From NCBI GenBank assembly GCA_903834675.1, contig CAILKC010000480.1, positions 1-51,789 of the forward strand: DNA of 51,789 bases, given 5' to 3'. Of the stretch, positions 1 to 10,387 are shown piece by piece. The stretch is from an uncultured Victivallales bacterium. Lineage in GTDB: Bacteria > Verrucomicrobiota > Lentisphaeria > Oligosphaerales > JAFGRS01. The position numbers were made by a program, and so were the translations under genes. Position 1 is the stretch's first letter. The number at the start of each line of letters is the position of its first letter. The notes beneath the pieces are model-generated. The model was given only the letters and a program-made list of their open reading frames with translations. It did no database searches and was not told where the DNA came from.

Positions 1-327
1 AGGGATGGCGCCCCTTCGGGGCTGAAGAGGCAGAGGCGAACCCGCGACTTCCGCGGCTGGGGGTGCCGCCGCGAAACCGTAGCGGCGGGATGGCGGATCG
101 AGATGGAAATCGAAATCGGGATCGAATCAACGGGGGGACTCGGACACTGCGTCCCCCCTCGTCTATCGACCCACCACGGCGGGCAGGCCCTCGACCCTCT
201 GCGGTTCTCAGACAAGCGAACCCCTACGGAGCTGACTTGCGCCCGGTCAGGTCGGGTCGTCTGGCAGGCGCGCATTCTAAAGCTAGGTTGGCGCCGTCAC
301 GTGTACGTGCTGAGGCCTGGGAAGAAC
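1..327. other. Non-coding leading edge
   Basis: I see no convincing gene here. A short GC hairpin with arms GCCCC and GGGGC sits at 10-22, and an A/G-rich run with imperfect GAAATCG repeats lies near 104-125. Long reading frames exist but lack a family signature and look like by-products of high GC. The reading frame of the next gene stays open back to 103, but the first start codon followed by a plausible hydrophobic leader is at 328. Confidence 0.5.
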
Positions 328-1782
328 ATGCGACTGCTCCTGTGCATAGTGTCGACCTTGGGGATGGCTTGCGGGGCCGCCGCGGTTTTGCGCTGGTGGC
401 AGGCGTCGCCTGGCGCCTTCGCCGTCTCGCGGCGCGAGCCCGCGTCGCTGGCGACGGCCCCGCCGGTGGCCCTGAACCCGACGGATCACTGCAATCGCCT
501 GCTCACCCAGTTCAGTCGTTCACGGCCCGAGCCGACGCCGCAGCCCGTAGCGTCCGTATCGGCCGACCTCGCCTGGCCGGGTTTCCGCGGGCCCGAACGC
601 AATGCCATCGCAACCGATCCAACGCCCTTGGCGGACGCCTGGCCGACCGGCGGGCCGCCGCTGCTGTGGACGGTCCAGGTCGGAGATGGTCACGCCGGCC
701 CCGCCGTCTTCCGGGACTGCGTCTACCTGCTCGACTATGACGAGGTCGCCAAAGCGGATGTCCTGCGCTGCCTGGCCCTGGGGGACGGCGGCGAGGTGTG
801 GCGCCGCAGCTACCCCGTGCTGACCAAACGCAACCACGGCATGTCGCGCACGGTGCCGGCGGTCACGGACGACTGCATTGTCACCATGGGGCCACAGTGT
901 CAGGTGCTCTGTGTCGACCGGGCGACAGGCGACTATCGCTGGGGCTTGGATCTGGCGCTGGACTACGGCACGACGGTGCCTCTGTGGTACACGGCCCAGT
1001 GCCCGCTGCTCGACCAGGGCCTGGCGATTGTCGCTCCGTGCGGCAGGGACCTGCTGCTGGCCCTTGACTGCCGCAGCGGCGAGATCGTCTGGCGTACCCC
1101 CAACCCCGGCGGCTGGGAGATGTCGCATTCTTCCGTCGTCATCATGCGCTTTGGCGACCAACGCGCCTTCGTCTACGCCGCCCTCGGCGGCATCGCGGCC
1201 GTGCAGGCCGACGGTCCCGAACGTGGACGCATCCTGTGGTCAACGACGGTGTGGGACAAGAAGATCGTAGCCCCCTGCCCGGTGCCGTTGGACCACGACC
1301 GCCTCCTGGTGACTTCCGGCCACGGCGCCGGCAGCGCCATCCTTCAGATGACCCAGAGCGCCGGTGCCTGGGCCGTTGCCGGACATGTGGCCATCGATAA
1401 GACCCTCTGCGCCTCTGAGCAGCAGACGCCCATCTGGCTGAACGACTTGCTCTACACGGTCCTGCCCAAGGACGCCGGCGAACACCGTGAGGAACTGGCC
1501 TGTTTCGATCCGGCGGGTTCCGGGCAGTTACGCTGGACCTCCGGCAAGGGGCTGCGCTTCGGCCTGGGACCCTACCTGGTGGCCGATGGCAAGTTCTATC
1601 TTCTCGATGACCGCGGCGTTCTCACCATGGGCCACGCCACAGGCGCTGGCTTTCAGGTGCTGGGTCAGGCCCAGGTCATCCCGGACGCCCGCGACGCCTG
1701 GGGCCCCCCAGCGCTGGTCCGGGGAAAGCTGCTGCTTCGGGATGCAACCCGCCTGATCTGCCTGGACGTGGGCCGGAGATAG
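328..1782 (+). CDS. Membrane-anchored or secreted PQQ-like beta-propeller protein
   Basis: A 484-residue protein of the PQQ-binding-like (BamB/dehydrogenase-type) beta-propeller superfamily. The N-terminus is a short basic-hydrophobic segment (residues 1-20) that fits a signal peptide or anchor. It is followed by the WPGFRGPERN-type motif that opens many PVC propeller proteins. Several blades follow, each with the recurring pattern of Gly-Xaa-Val-Tyr-Leu then a buried Trp strand (for example around GEVWRR, GDYRWG, GEIVWR and GQLRWT). No catalytic domain is attached, so a scaffolding or binding role outside the cytoplasm is the best guess. The ATG at 328 has a weak GGAAG site a few bases upstream. 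An ATG at 103 is in frame but would put 75 non-hydrophobic residues before the leader. The family assignment is firm; the role is unknown. Confidence 0.75.
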   Translation: MRLLLCIVSTLGMACGAAAVLRWWQASPGAFAVSRREPASLATAPPVALNPTDHCNRLLTQFSRSRPEPTPQPVASVSADLAWPGFRGPERNAIATDPTPLADAWPTGGPPLLWTVQVGDGHAGPAVFRDCVYLLDYDEVAKADVLRCLALGDGGEVWRRSYPVLTKRNHGMSRTVPAVTDDCIVTMGPQCQVLCVDRATGDYRWGLDLALDYGTTVPLWYTAQCPLLDQGLAIVAPCGRDLLLALDCRSGEIVWRTPNPGGWEMSHSSVVIMRFGDQRAFVYAALGGIAAVQADGPERGRILWSTTVWDKKIVAPCPVPLDHDRLLVTSGHGAGSAILQMTQSAGAWAVAGHVAIDKTLCASEQQTPIWLNDLLYTVLPKDAGEHREELACFDPAGSGQLRWTSGKGLRFGLGPYLVADGKFYLLDDRGVLTMGHATGAGFQVLGQAQVIPDARDAWGPPALVRGKLLLRDATRLICLDVGRR

Positions 1783-1795
1783 GGTTCAGGGTTCA
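1781..1795 (+). repeat. Short GGGTTCA heptamer repeat
   Basis: Two tandem copies of the heptamer GGGTTCA lie directly after the stop of the propeller gene. It is the reverse complement of the longer (CCCTGAA)n array at 10294-10355, so the same simple repeat occurs twice in this window, in opposite orientation and both times between genes. Confidence 0.6.
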
Positions 1796-1809
1796 TCTCT
1801 TGCCACTGC

Positions 1810-2706
1810 CTACAACGAGAAGGGCATCGGTCCGGGTGAGTTCCGATCCAGCCTGTCCGCCTGCAGCGCTTGGCACAGCAGCGCCAGCGCCTGCGCTTTG
1901 TCCTTCGGGAATCTTGCCTCCAGTGGCAGCGCGTTCGAGACGTGATTGGCTCGAAAGATGGTTCCGTCTAGTTCGAAGTCCCGGATCATGGCGTGCAGTT
2001 CCACCACGGTCTCATACTCGGTGAGCGGTTTGAACCGGCCCTCGTCGACCAGCCGTTGCAAGGGAGTGCCGGGAATGGGGACCAGGCGCAGGGCCGAAAG
2101 CAGGCGCGGTTGCATGCGGTTGACGGCGTTCGCGGTAGCCTCTGCCTGGCGCGCTGACCCAGCCTGACCGCCGAAGCCCAACAAGACCATCACCGACAGC
2201 CGCAATCCCTGCGCCTGAGCGCGCTGAACCGCGAGCACCATCTCGTCCACCGTCTCGGTCTTGCCCTGTTGACGCAGCATCTCGTCCGCGCCGCTCTCCA
2301 AGCCCAGGTAGAGCGTCTGCAGTTTCAACTGGCGCAGCTCGCGCAGTTCGGCATCAGACTTGGCCAGGATGGAACCGCCATTGGCATAGAGATTGACCCG
2401 GGCCAGCGACGGAAACAGCGCGCTCAGATCCGCCAGCATCTGCCGCAACGCCGAGAAGGGCAGATGCATCACGTCGCCATCGGCCAGGAAGACGCGCCGG
2501 GTGTCGTGCAGCTTACGGGCAGCGCGCTGCAATTCCTCATGGACCTCGGCCCAAGGCCGTACGGCGTAGGGAGTGCCCTTGTACATGCCGCAGAACCGGC
2601 AGTGATTGTGCGGGCAGCCGTAGGCGACCTGGATGATCAGGCTGTCCGCCTCGGCCGGCGGCCGGAAGACGCGGTAACGATAGTGCAGCGGCTCAGAGTT
2701 GAACAT
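1810..2706 (-). CDS. Radical SAM protein (GCxHNxCxFCxMY subfamily)
   Basis: A 298-residue radical SAM enzyme. The iron-sulfur cluster motif is at Cys31, Cys36 and Cys39, i.e. CX4CX2C inside GCPHNHCRFCGMY. This spacing is characteristic of one family of uncharacterised radical SAM proteins and differs from the common CX3CX2C. Further along are the expected SAM-binding elements: an FLADGD strand, an ANGGS turn and a LGLESG motif where many members have the glutamate that contacts SAM. The start at 2706 places the cluster 30 residues from the N-terminus, as in relatives; an in-frame start 28 codons upstream would add an Arg-rich tail. It reads away from the repeat-filled region and from the fucosidase gene. 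The substrate cannot be deduced. Confidence 0.85.
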   Translation of the reverse strand: MFNSEPLHYRYRVFRPPAEADSLIIQVAYGCPHNHCRFCGMYKGTPYAVRPWAEVHEELQRAARKLHDTRRVFLADGDVMHLPFSALRQMLADLSALFPSLARVNLYANGGSILAKSDAELRELRQLKLQTLYLGLESGADEMLRQQGKTETVDEMVLAVQRAQAQGLRLSVMVLLGFGGQAGSARQAEATANAVNRMQPRLLSALRLVPIPGTPLQRLVDEGRFKPLTEYETVVELHAMIRDFELDGTIFRANHVSNALPLEARFPKDKAQALALLCQALQADRLDRNSPGPMPFSL

Positions 2707-2780
2707 GGCTAACGGCTCTACGGCTGATCGACGCTTACGTGGGCGCTGGAGTGGTCCTGCACGGTTCGGGGAACGGCGGC

Positions 2781-3033
2781 GGCGGCCCACCGCACTCCAA
2801 CCCTCTTCATGGAGAGACGCCTGGCCTCAGGCGTGGCGGTGGAGGCCCACCGCATCTCCACCAAACCACGGTGGCGGCCCACCGCATCTCCACCAAACCG
2901 CGGTGGCGGCCCACCGTATCTCCACCAAACCGCGGTGGCGGCCCACCGCATCTCCACCAAACCACGGTGGCGGCCCACCGCATCTCCACCAAACCACGGT
3001 GGCGGCCCACCGCATCTCCAACCCTCTTCATGG
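2781..3033 (+). repeat. 32-bp tandem repeat array with nested palindrome
   Basis: Five full copies of a 32-bp unit start at 2845, 2877, 2909, 2941 and 2973, and a partial copy starts at 3005; the array ends near 3020. Copies differ at one or two positions. Each junction contains the palindrome CGGTGG-CGGC-CCACCG, so the array could form a series of hairpins. The array is bracketed by a longer direct repeat, 2781-2812 and 3001-3033, that differs by one T. The unit length is not a multiple of three and no frame encodes a plausible protein, so this is non-coding. It lies between the divergent radical SAM and fucosidase genes. Confidence 0.85.
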
Positions 3034-3222
3034 TGTCCGTGCCGCGAGTATACCCCTTGCCTCCCAGGCTGACAAGGGCACTACCCTCCGGCGGCCTGTT
3101 TGCGCCACGGGAAAGAAGCGCCACATTCTCTGCCGCGAAGTTCGTACGGAACCCTCCCTGGCGAGGTGTGCCGCGGGGGAAGCGCGAGGGTCGGCCCGTC
3201 CCACACAGAGGAGTGACCTACG
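3034..3222. other. Upstream region of the fucosidase gene
   Basis: No gene is seen in this stretch. It must carry the promoter of the fucosidase gene, but I do not see a convincing -35/-10 pair. The ribosome binding site GAGGAG lies about 9 bases before the ATG at 3223. Confidence 0.4.
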
Positions 3223-5112
3223 ATGGCCAAGACCAGCAAGACCGAGAAGACCGCCAAGATTGCCAAGCCCGTCAAGCCCGTCCAGAGCGTCAAGCCCGTC
3301 AAGCCCCCCAAGCCCGTCCAGAGCGTCAAGCCCGTCAAGGCCACCAAGACTGCCAAGGCCGCCAAAGCGCTAGCGAGCCCCGCGGCGGGCCTGTCGCCGC
3401 GCGAGCAGACCCGCGCCTGGTTCCGCGAAGCCAAGTTTGGCCTGTTCATCCACTGGGGAGTGTATGCGCTGCTGGGCAAAGGCGAGTGGATCCGCACGGT
3501 CGACAAGATTCCTCAAGACGAGTACGCCAAGTTGCCGCCGAAGTTCAACCCGAAGCGCTTCGACCCCGATGCGTGGGCCGAGCTGGCGCAGCGCGCCGGG
3601 GTGAAGTACATGGTCGTCACCACCAAGCACCATGACGGCTTCTGCATGTTCGATGCGCACAACACTGACTGGAAGGTCACCAAGACCCCGTACGGCAAGG
3701 ATGTCCTGGCCCTGCTCACCAAGTCCTTCGAGACCAAGGGCATCAAGGTCGGCTACTACTACTCGATCATGGACTGGCATCACGACGACTACCTGCCCCG
3801 CCTGGAGTGGGAGAAGGAGAGTCGGCCGGCGGCAGGCCATGACGCCATGGACTACATCGCCTACATGCGGGAGCACATCCGCCAACTCATGACCGAGTAC
3901 CGGCCGGCGCCCTTCGTGCTCTGGTACGACGGCGGCTGGATGAACAAGCCCGAAGAACTCGGCGGCAAGGAAACCAACGCCGAGGCCCGCCGACTGAAGC
4001 CCGACCTCCTGATCAACGACCGACATTTCACCAAGGAGGACCTGGTCACTCCCGAACAGCGCATCCCGCCGACCGGTATGCGCGATGAGAACGGTGACCC
4101 CGCGCTCTGGGAAGCCTGCCTCACCATGACCTCACACTGGTGGGGCTACGACAAGCATGAGAAGGTCTACAAGACCAACGAGTTTCTCATCCGCATGCTC
4201 GTCGATATCGTCTCCAAGGGCGGCAACCTCCTGCTGAACATCGGCCCGAAGGCGGATGGGACCATCCAGAAGGAGTTCCGTGACCGCCTGGTGGCCATCG
4301 GCAAGTGGATGGACACCTACTCAGAGGCTATCTACGGCACTACGGCCAGCCCCTTCAATCTCCTGCCCTTCTACGGGCGCGTCACCACCAAGGGTAGCCG
4401 CCTGTATGTGCATGTGTTCGAATGGCCGGGCGACCGCATCGTGCGCCTGCCAAACCTGCAGAACCAGGTGCTGGAAGCGTACCTTCTCGGCAAGAAGAAA
4501 AAGAAGGAGCTGCCACTGGCGCGTGAGGGTGCGGACTGGGCCATCAAGCTGCCCGCGAAGGCTCCGGACAAGAGCGCCAGCGTCCTGGTCGTGGAATTGG
4601 ACAGCCCGCCGCGAGTGGATCCCTTTGTGGTCGGGGCCGACGCCAAGGGCGTCATCGAGCTGCCGGCGCTGTACGGCTCCCTTGAAGGCCCCCACGGCCA
4701 GCGCATCCGCTACGAAAGCCGCGATGGCATCATCCATGCAGGCAACTGGATCCGGCCCCCCGACAGCATCGAGTGGAGCTTCCAGACGCCCAAGGCCGGC
4801 GTGTACCGCATCTGGTTGAACCAGGCGGTGGAGGCCGGTCAGGGCGGCAGCGAGGTGCAGCTCTTCGTCAATGGCAAGATCGCCCCGCGCCTGGCCCCGA
4901 ATGGCGTGCCCTTCAGCAGCGGCGACGGGGATATTGTCGGCGGCGCCACCATGGTGGTCAAGACCAAGGCCACGGGGGGTACGTTCAAGCTCCTCAAGGC
5001 GGGCGACGTCCACCTGATCCGCGGCGCCAACACCCTGAAGCTGGTCATGAGCAAGCTCTGCAAACAGCCGTCGCTCGACCTGCGTGGCGTTGTGTTGAAG
5101 CTGGTGCCCTGA
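3223..5112 (+). CDS. Alpha-L-fucosidase, GH29 family, with Lys/Pro-rich N-terminal tail
   Basis: A 629-residue glycoside hydrolase of family GH29, which hydrolyses alpha-linked L-fucose by a retaining mechanism. The signature segments are the barrel strand KFGLFIHWGVY (about residues 72-82), the KHHDGF motif at 135-140 whose two histidines shape the fucose pocket, and FVLWYDGGW, in which Asp236 is the expected nucleophile. The conserved GGNLLLNIGPKADG segment follows. After the barrel come a beta-sandwich and a second carbohydrate-binding-like module (about 470-629). The first 50 residues are unlike the family: a low-complexity Lys/Pro/Ala/Val tail with repeated KPVKP and QSVKP units and no signal peptide. 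The start is supported by GAGGAG upstream. Cytoplasmic or peripheral location is unclear because of the tail. Confidence 0.93.
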   Translation: MAKTSKTEKTAKIAKPVKPVQSVKPVKPPKPVQSVKPVKATKTAKAAKALASPAAGLSPREQTRAWFREAKFGLFIHWGVYALLGKGEWIRTVDKIPQDEYAKLPPKFNPKRFDPDAWAELAQRAGVKYMVVTTKHHDGFCMFDAHNTDWKVTKTPYGKDVLALLTKSFETKGIKVGYYYSIMDWHHDDYLPRLEWEKESRPAAGHDAMDYIAYMREHIRQLMTEYRPAPFVLWYDGGWMNKPEELGGKETNAEARRLKPDLLINDRHFTKEDLVTPEQRIPPTGMRDENGDPALWEACLTMTSHWWGYDKHEKVYKTNEFLIRMLVDIVSKGGNLLLNIGPKADGTIQKEFRDRLVAIGKWMDTYSEAIYGTTASPFNLLPFYGRVTTKGSRLYVHVFEWPGDRIVRLPNLQNQVLEAYLLGKKKKKELPLAREGADWAIKLPAKAPDKSASVLVVELDSPPRVDPFVVGADAKGVIELPALYGSLEGPHGQRIRYESRDGIIHAGNWIRPPDSIEWSFQTPKAGVYRIWLNQAVEAGQGGSEVQLFVNGKIAPRLAPNGVPFSSGDGDIVGGATMVVKTKATGGTFKLLKAGDVHLIRGANTLKLVMSKLCKQPSLDLRGVVLKLVP

Positions 5113-5121
5113 AGACGGGGC

Positions 5122-5151
5122 GGGCGCCGCAGCCCCTCAGGCCCGGCGCCC
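5122..5151. terminator. GC hairpin between convergent genes
   Basis: An 8-bp perfect stem, GGGCGCCG pairing with CGGCGCCC, begins ten bases after the fucosidase stop. There is no T-run, so it may be a Rho-assisted or bidirectional terminator between the convergent fucosidase and argG genes. Confidence 0.45.
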
Positions 5152-5154
5152 GTG

Positions 5155-5176
5155 AGGCAGCCGTCGCGAGCTGCCT
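5155..5176. terminator. Second hairpin between convergent genes
   Basis: A 7-bp stem, AGGCAGC pairing with GCTGCCT, lies directly after the first hairpin and ends ten bases before the argG stop. Two stacked hairpins in a 75-bp convergent gap suggest termination for both genes, though neither has a clear U-tract. Confidence 0.4.
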
Positions 5177-5186
5177 TCTGGGGGGC

Positions 5187-6518
<1,332 letters not shown>

Positions 6519-6673
6519 TCAAGGCCGGTCCACAGGAGCCGTTCCCGACCCCCAATTCACCGCGGGGGAAACACGACGGGGGCCCGGATCCGGCCACGCA
6601 CCCGCCCAGTATACCCTCGCTTCCACCCCCTGCAACGAGGGGGCCGCGACGGCCTACTCTTCGCGGCAAGTGC

Positions 6674-9600
6674 CTACAGGCTGCTGCCCGGGTCGTTGGT
6701 CAGGACCAGGCGCTGAACCGTCGGCGCCGCCGACAGGTTCGGCAGTTCGACCGCGACAGCTCCCGCCTTGAGGTCCACGACGCCAAGCCGAACCCAAGTG
6801 GCCTCGGCCGGCGGCTCGGCGGCAGGCAGCGCCTGGCCGTTCACCCTCACGCCAGCGAGTCGCGCACCGGGCTCGAGTACGGCCCAGAGCCAATAACGCC
6901 CGGGGGCTTCGACGCTGGCGCTCCAGGCCGCCTTGCCCGGCCCCGTCAACCGCACCACTTCGATGACATCCTTGTCCGTCCGGATCGTCGCGCCGCCGGA
7001 GAGCGTGGCCGCGGCGAGGTCCAGGCGCAGGTAGGTATAGGGATCGCCGCCGGTGGCAGCCAACGGCGCCAGGCTCACGTCATCGAGGAACATGTCGATC
7101 TCGACCTCGGCGCGGGTGTTCGTATTCAGGGCGATGTAGTTGCGCGTGTTCCATTCGGGAACCTCGAACTCGGCCAGCAGGCGCTGCCAGGTCCCAAGCT
7201 TGGCCAGATCGTACTTGCCGGTCTCGGCGGCGGTGCGCGAGCCCGAGGCATCACGGAAGGCGAGGCGCAGGCTGGGCGCCGGCGTGGTGGGCGAAACCCG
7301 GTCGACCCGTAGCCAGGCAGCGAGGCGGTAGGTCTGCTTCGGCTTGAGCCAGACGATCTCGGCGGGGTCGCCCTGCGTCTCGTAGCGGGTGTTCACGTAC
7401 TCGCCCTGACCGGTCATCTTGCCGCTGATATGCAACGACGCGGCGCCGGAGTGCTTCTCGGAGGTGACCCGCTCGGTGGCGACGCCGCGCGACGGCCAGC
7501 CGTCCGCTGCGAGCTCGAAATCCGGGTTCGGCACGTTGGTCGGCAGCCAGCGGCGTCCGGGGTTGCGCAGCATGCGGTCGATGCGGACCCGATACTCGGC
7601 AAAGCTCACGCCCTCAAGCTGCGAGATCTCCTCCAGGGCCTGGGCCGAGGAGCAGAGCACGTACCCCGCCGACTTCCCGCCACTGGGCAACGAACTCCAG
7701 GCCGCGGCCAGCGCCTTGCGGCAGACGTCGGCAAGCGCCGCGTCATTGGCGTGGTGCGCCGCAAACGCCAGGCCCTGCATCATGATCCAGGCGGACGACG
7801 CCGAGGGGTTGGTCTTGGGACAGGAGGTGTAACGGAAGGCGAGTTGCTCCGGCACCCACATGGTCTCGACGCAGAACCGCGCAATCTTCACGATGTCGGC
7901 GGCGACCCGCTCGTCGCCCGTGGCGTGGTAGTACAGGGTCATCCCCGTCATCAGAACGCCCAGCATGAAGTTCGCCTCGCCCGAGTGTTTTTGGCCCTTG
8001 GGGCAGTCGCAGTGCCCGGACTGGAGTTCGTGGAAGTAGAAGCCGTGGTCGCCGCTGGCGACGGACTTCGCATGCTCGCCGTCAAGCATGATCTTGGCCG
8101 CGTTCAGATAGAAGGGATCGTCCGTGGCCAGGTATGCCGACATGACCAGCTTCGTCATCCAGCCGGTCTCGCGCGCATTACCAAAGGTGAAGTTGGTGGT
8201 CTGGGGGCCCGCCGCCCAATCCGCAATCAGCGTGCCGGTCTCCCAGGACCGCGTGTCGCCACCGAGCAAGTAGTGCTCGATCATGCCCTGGGCCCAGATG
8301 TGCCCGCGGTTGTCCGACCAGCCCGGCGAGGAATAGACCTCCATGCCCTGGTAACCCTTGGGATAGTAGCCGGCCGTGTGCCCCATGCTATGCGTCCACT
8401 GCTGGCCAACTTGGCGCGGGTCCTTGGCGTAGTGCCGCGTGTCCACGTCACGCTCGTGGCGCACGCACTCCTCGGCGCGCCGACAGAAGGCCGGGTTGCC
8501 GGTGCGCATGAACTGGGTCAGGAACCCGTGCCCCAGGTCGTACTCCAGGTTCCCCCAATTCAGCCGCCGTTCGCCGAACCAGTCACCGAAGTTCATCATG
8601 CCATACTCACGGCTGGCATCGCGGCTGTCGAGATAGCGGTCGATACCGCGCGCCACGGCCTCGTCATAGTCGCGGAAGGAGTCGCGCACCGAGATGGCCA
8701 GTTTCTGAAACACCCCGCTGTTCTCGAGCCACTCGGGCGGCAGTGAAGCAACCGGGCGCTCGCCCGTCAACGACGCGGCCCCTGCGGCGTCCGCCTCGAC
8801 CAGCCAGAACTCCCAGGTGCGACTGAACCCCTGGCGGAACGTGTGCAGACCGTCGCGAATCTGGTAGTAGAGCTTCTCCTCATCCTTACGCCCGGCATAG
8901 AAGTCCTTGGGCAGCTCGGGGCAGAGCCCAAACTCCACCGCCCCGTTGTCGGCCGCGATGGAAACCGGCCACAGTTGCCAGCAGTTCCGCATGACCACGG
9001 CGGCCTGGCCAGCGCCGGGCCAGACCACTCCGGGAAGACGCTTGCCCTTGACCCCACTCGGCTGCTGAACCCACTCGAAGTCCTCGCGTTGCAGCACGCT
9101 GCCGCCCTTGGTCAGGGTGATCTCGCCCGCCTCGGTCGCGACCCGGACCGGATCCGGCCCACCAGCGCGCACGGGCGCCAGCACCAGGGAGCGAAGGGTC
9201 GTCAACTCCTCGGCTGTGCGATCATTCTCAAAGGTGTACTCGAGACGTTGAATTCCGGGGCTCGACCACCCGCTGGCACGCACGGTGAAGGCGCCGAGTT
9301 GCGCCCCGTCGGCAGCCACGTAGTGCCCCCGCGCCCGCAGCACCGTCTTGACCAGGCCAGACTCTTCGGTCACCGTCTCCTCGATCGTGCCGCGGTAGGC
9401 CTTGCCGTCGGCGGCAGTCAGAACCGCCACGACCGCGGGAAGTGTCGTCGCCGGCAGCACGACCGCGGGCGCCACCGCCCGCCGCGTGACCGCGCTGCCG
9501 TATTCGATGGTCAAGGTCTTGGCCGCCGCGGGCACGAGCGCGTCGAGGCGTAGCCAACGCACGCTCAGGTCCGCACGCCAGCGGCCGACGAGCTTCACCT

Positions 9601-10153
9601 GGCACGGCACCTCGGCGCCATCCGGCCCGAGCAGACGCAGGTTTGCGGGGTACGCCAGTTCGCCCTGGGGAAAGGGCACGCCAAAGGTCAGCGGCAGCCG
9701 CTCGAGCTTCCAGTCGCCGGGACTGACAGCGACGGCGATCGTGGCGCGGACCGCGCGCCCGACCGGCGGTTTCGCCGCCGACACCACGACGCTCTGACTC
9801 TGAAACGCCTTGCCGTCCCGGGTCTGGCCGACGACGCGCACGTTCCCCGGCCAGACAGAGATACCGGCGAAATCGGCGCGGTGGTTGCTCGCCCAGCCCG
9901 TCCCCGCGTCACGGTTGTTGGTCGTGCCGCGGAGCACGTCGGCGTCCTCGTCGAGCACCTCGACCGCCCCATCCACGGCCTGGTACTCGACTCGAGCCTT
10001 GGTGGGAACGTCGGTGATCCAGCGCACATGGACGAGCTGGTCCACATCCGCCCAGGCCTCCAGCCGGGTCACCACCTGCGGCTCCTGCGCCAGAGCCGAC
10101 CACGCCAAGACGCCCATCGTCGCGAGCCCGAACCGCCATTTCAGCTTGGTCAT
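6674..10153 (-). CDS. Secreted exo-rhamnogalacturonan lyase-like protein (PcRGLX/YetA-like)
   Basis: A 1,159-residue secreted protein. Translation most likely starts at 10153: AGGAGG lies about ten bases upstream and the first 22 residues form a clear signal peptide ending in ALA-QE. Residues about 150-225 carry the PLTFGVPFPQGEL segment typical of the RIFT-barrel domain of PcRGLX/YetA-like lyases. A beta-sandwich follows, then an alpha/alpha toroid (about 480-850, with NFGDWFGERR and YDLGHG). Residues about 870-1025 form a jelly-roll carbohydrate-binding module of the CBM4/9 type, and the last 120 residues form another beta-rich module. Family members cleave rhamnogalacturonan backbones exolytically, and the fold supports a similar substrate. 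An open frame extends 73 codons upstream but only by reading through a simple repeat. It is followed on the same strand by argG after 164 bp. Confidence 0.8.
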   Translation of the reverse strand: MTKLKWRFGLATMGVLAWSALAQEPQVVTRLEAWADVDQLVHVRWITDVPTKARVEYQAVDGAVEVLDEDADVLRGTTNNRDAGTGWASNHRADFAGISVWPGNVRVVGQTRDGKAFQSQSVVVSAAKPPVGRAVRATIAVAVSPGDWKLERLPLTFGVPFPQGELAYPANLRLLGPDGAEVPCQVKLVGRWRADLSVRWLRLDALVPAAAKTLTIEYGSAVTRRAVAPAVVLPATTLPAVVAVLTAADGKAYRGTIEETVTEESGLVKTVLRARGHYVAADGAQLGAFTVRASGWSSPGIQRLEYTFENDRTAEELTTLRSLVLAPVRAGGPDPVRVATEAGEITLTKGGSVLQREDFEWVQQPSGVKGKRLPGVVWPGAGQAAVVMRNCWQLWPVSIAADNGAVEFGLCPELPKDFYAGRKDEEKLYYQIRDGLHTFRQGFSRTWEFWLVEADAAGAASLTGERPVASLPPEWLENSGVFQKLAISVRDSFRDYDEAVARGIDRYLDSRDASREYGMMNFGDWFGERRLNWGNLEYDLGHGFLTQFMRTGNPAFCRRAEECVRHERDVDTRHYAKDPRQVGQQWTHSMGHTAGYYPKGYQGMEVYSSPGWSDNRGHIWAQGMIEHYLLGGDTRSWETGTLIADWAAGPQTTNFTFGNARETGWMTKLVMSAYLATDDPFYLNAAKIMLDGEHAKSVASGDHGFYFHELQSGHCDCPKGQKHSGEANFMLGVLMTGMTLYYHATGDERVAADIVKIARFCVETMWVPEQLAFRYTSCPKTNPSASSAWIMMQGLAFAAHHANDAALADVCRKALAAAWSSLPSGGKSAGYVLCSSAQALEEISQLEGVSFAEYRVRIDRMLRNPGRRWLPTNVPNPDFELAADGWPSRGVATERVTSEKHSGAASLHISGKMTGQGEYVNTRYETQGDPAEIVWLKPKQTYRLAAWLRVDRVSPTTPAPSLRLAFRDASGSRTAAETGKYDLAKLGTWQRLLAEFEVPEWNTRNYIALNTNTRAEVEIDMFLDDVSLAPLAATGGDPYTYLRLDLAAATLSGGATIRTDKDVIEVVRLTGPGKAAWSASVEAPGRYWLWAVLEPGARLAGVRVNGQALPAAEPPAEATWVRLGVVDLKAGAVAVELPNLSAAPTVQRLVLTNDPGSSL

Positions 10154-10293
10154 ACGGCCTGCACCTCCTACTTTGTGAAGACGCTTAGTCTGAGAACCGC
10201 AGAATGTCGAATGCCCAATGACGAAGTACAGAATTACCGACACGGCAACCGCGGTTCTCATGCCGGTATGTCCGGTCCCAGCCGGGGGCCCTG

Positions 10294-10355
10294 CTGAACC
10301 CTGAACCCTGAACCCTGAACCCTGAACCCTGAACCCTGAACCCTGAACCCTGAAC
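10294..10355 (+). repeat. Telomere-like (CCCTGAA)n microsatellite
   Basis: Nearly nine head-to-tail copies of the heptamer CTGAACC, eight perfect and the last slightly altered, lie between the heparinase-like gene and the lyase-like gene. It encodes GFRVQGS repeats if read on the minus strand, but this is upstream of the real start at 10153. Copy number in such heptamer arrays can vary by slippage. Confidence 0.9.
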
Positions 10356-10387
10356 TCGAAACTCGCCTCCACGTGCGCTGCCTCGGT

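Noticed and set aside
2845..3020. Possible CRISPR array
   Set aside because: The units are directly adjacent 32-bp repeats with no unique spacers and no cas genes nearby.
10154..10372. N-terminal extension of the lyase-like protein
   Set aside because: The open frame runs through the heptamer repeat; the start at 10153 has the ribosome site and signal peptide.
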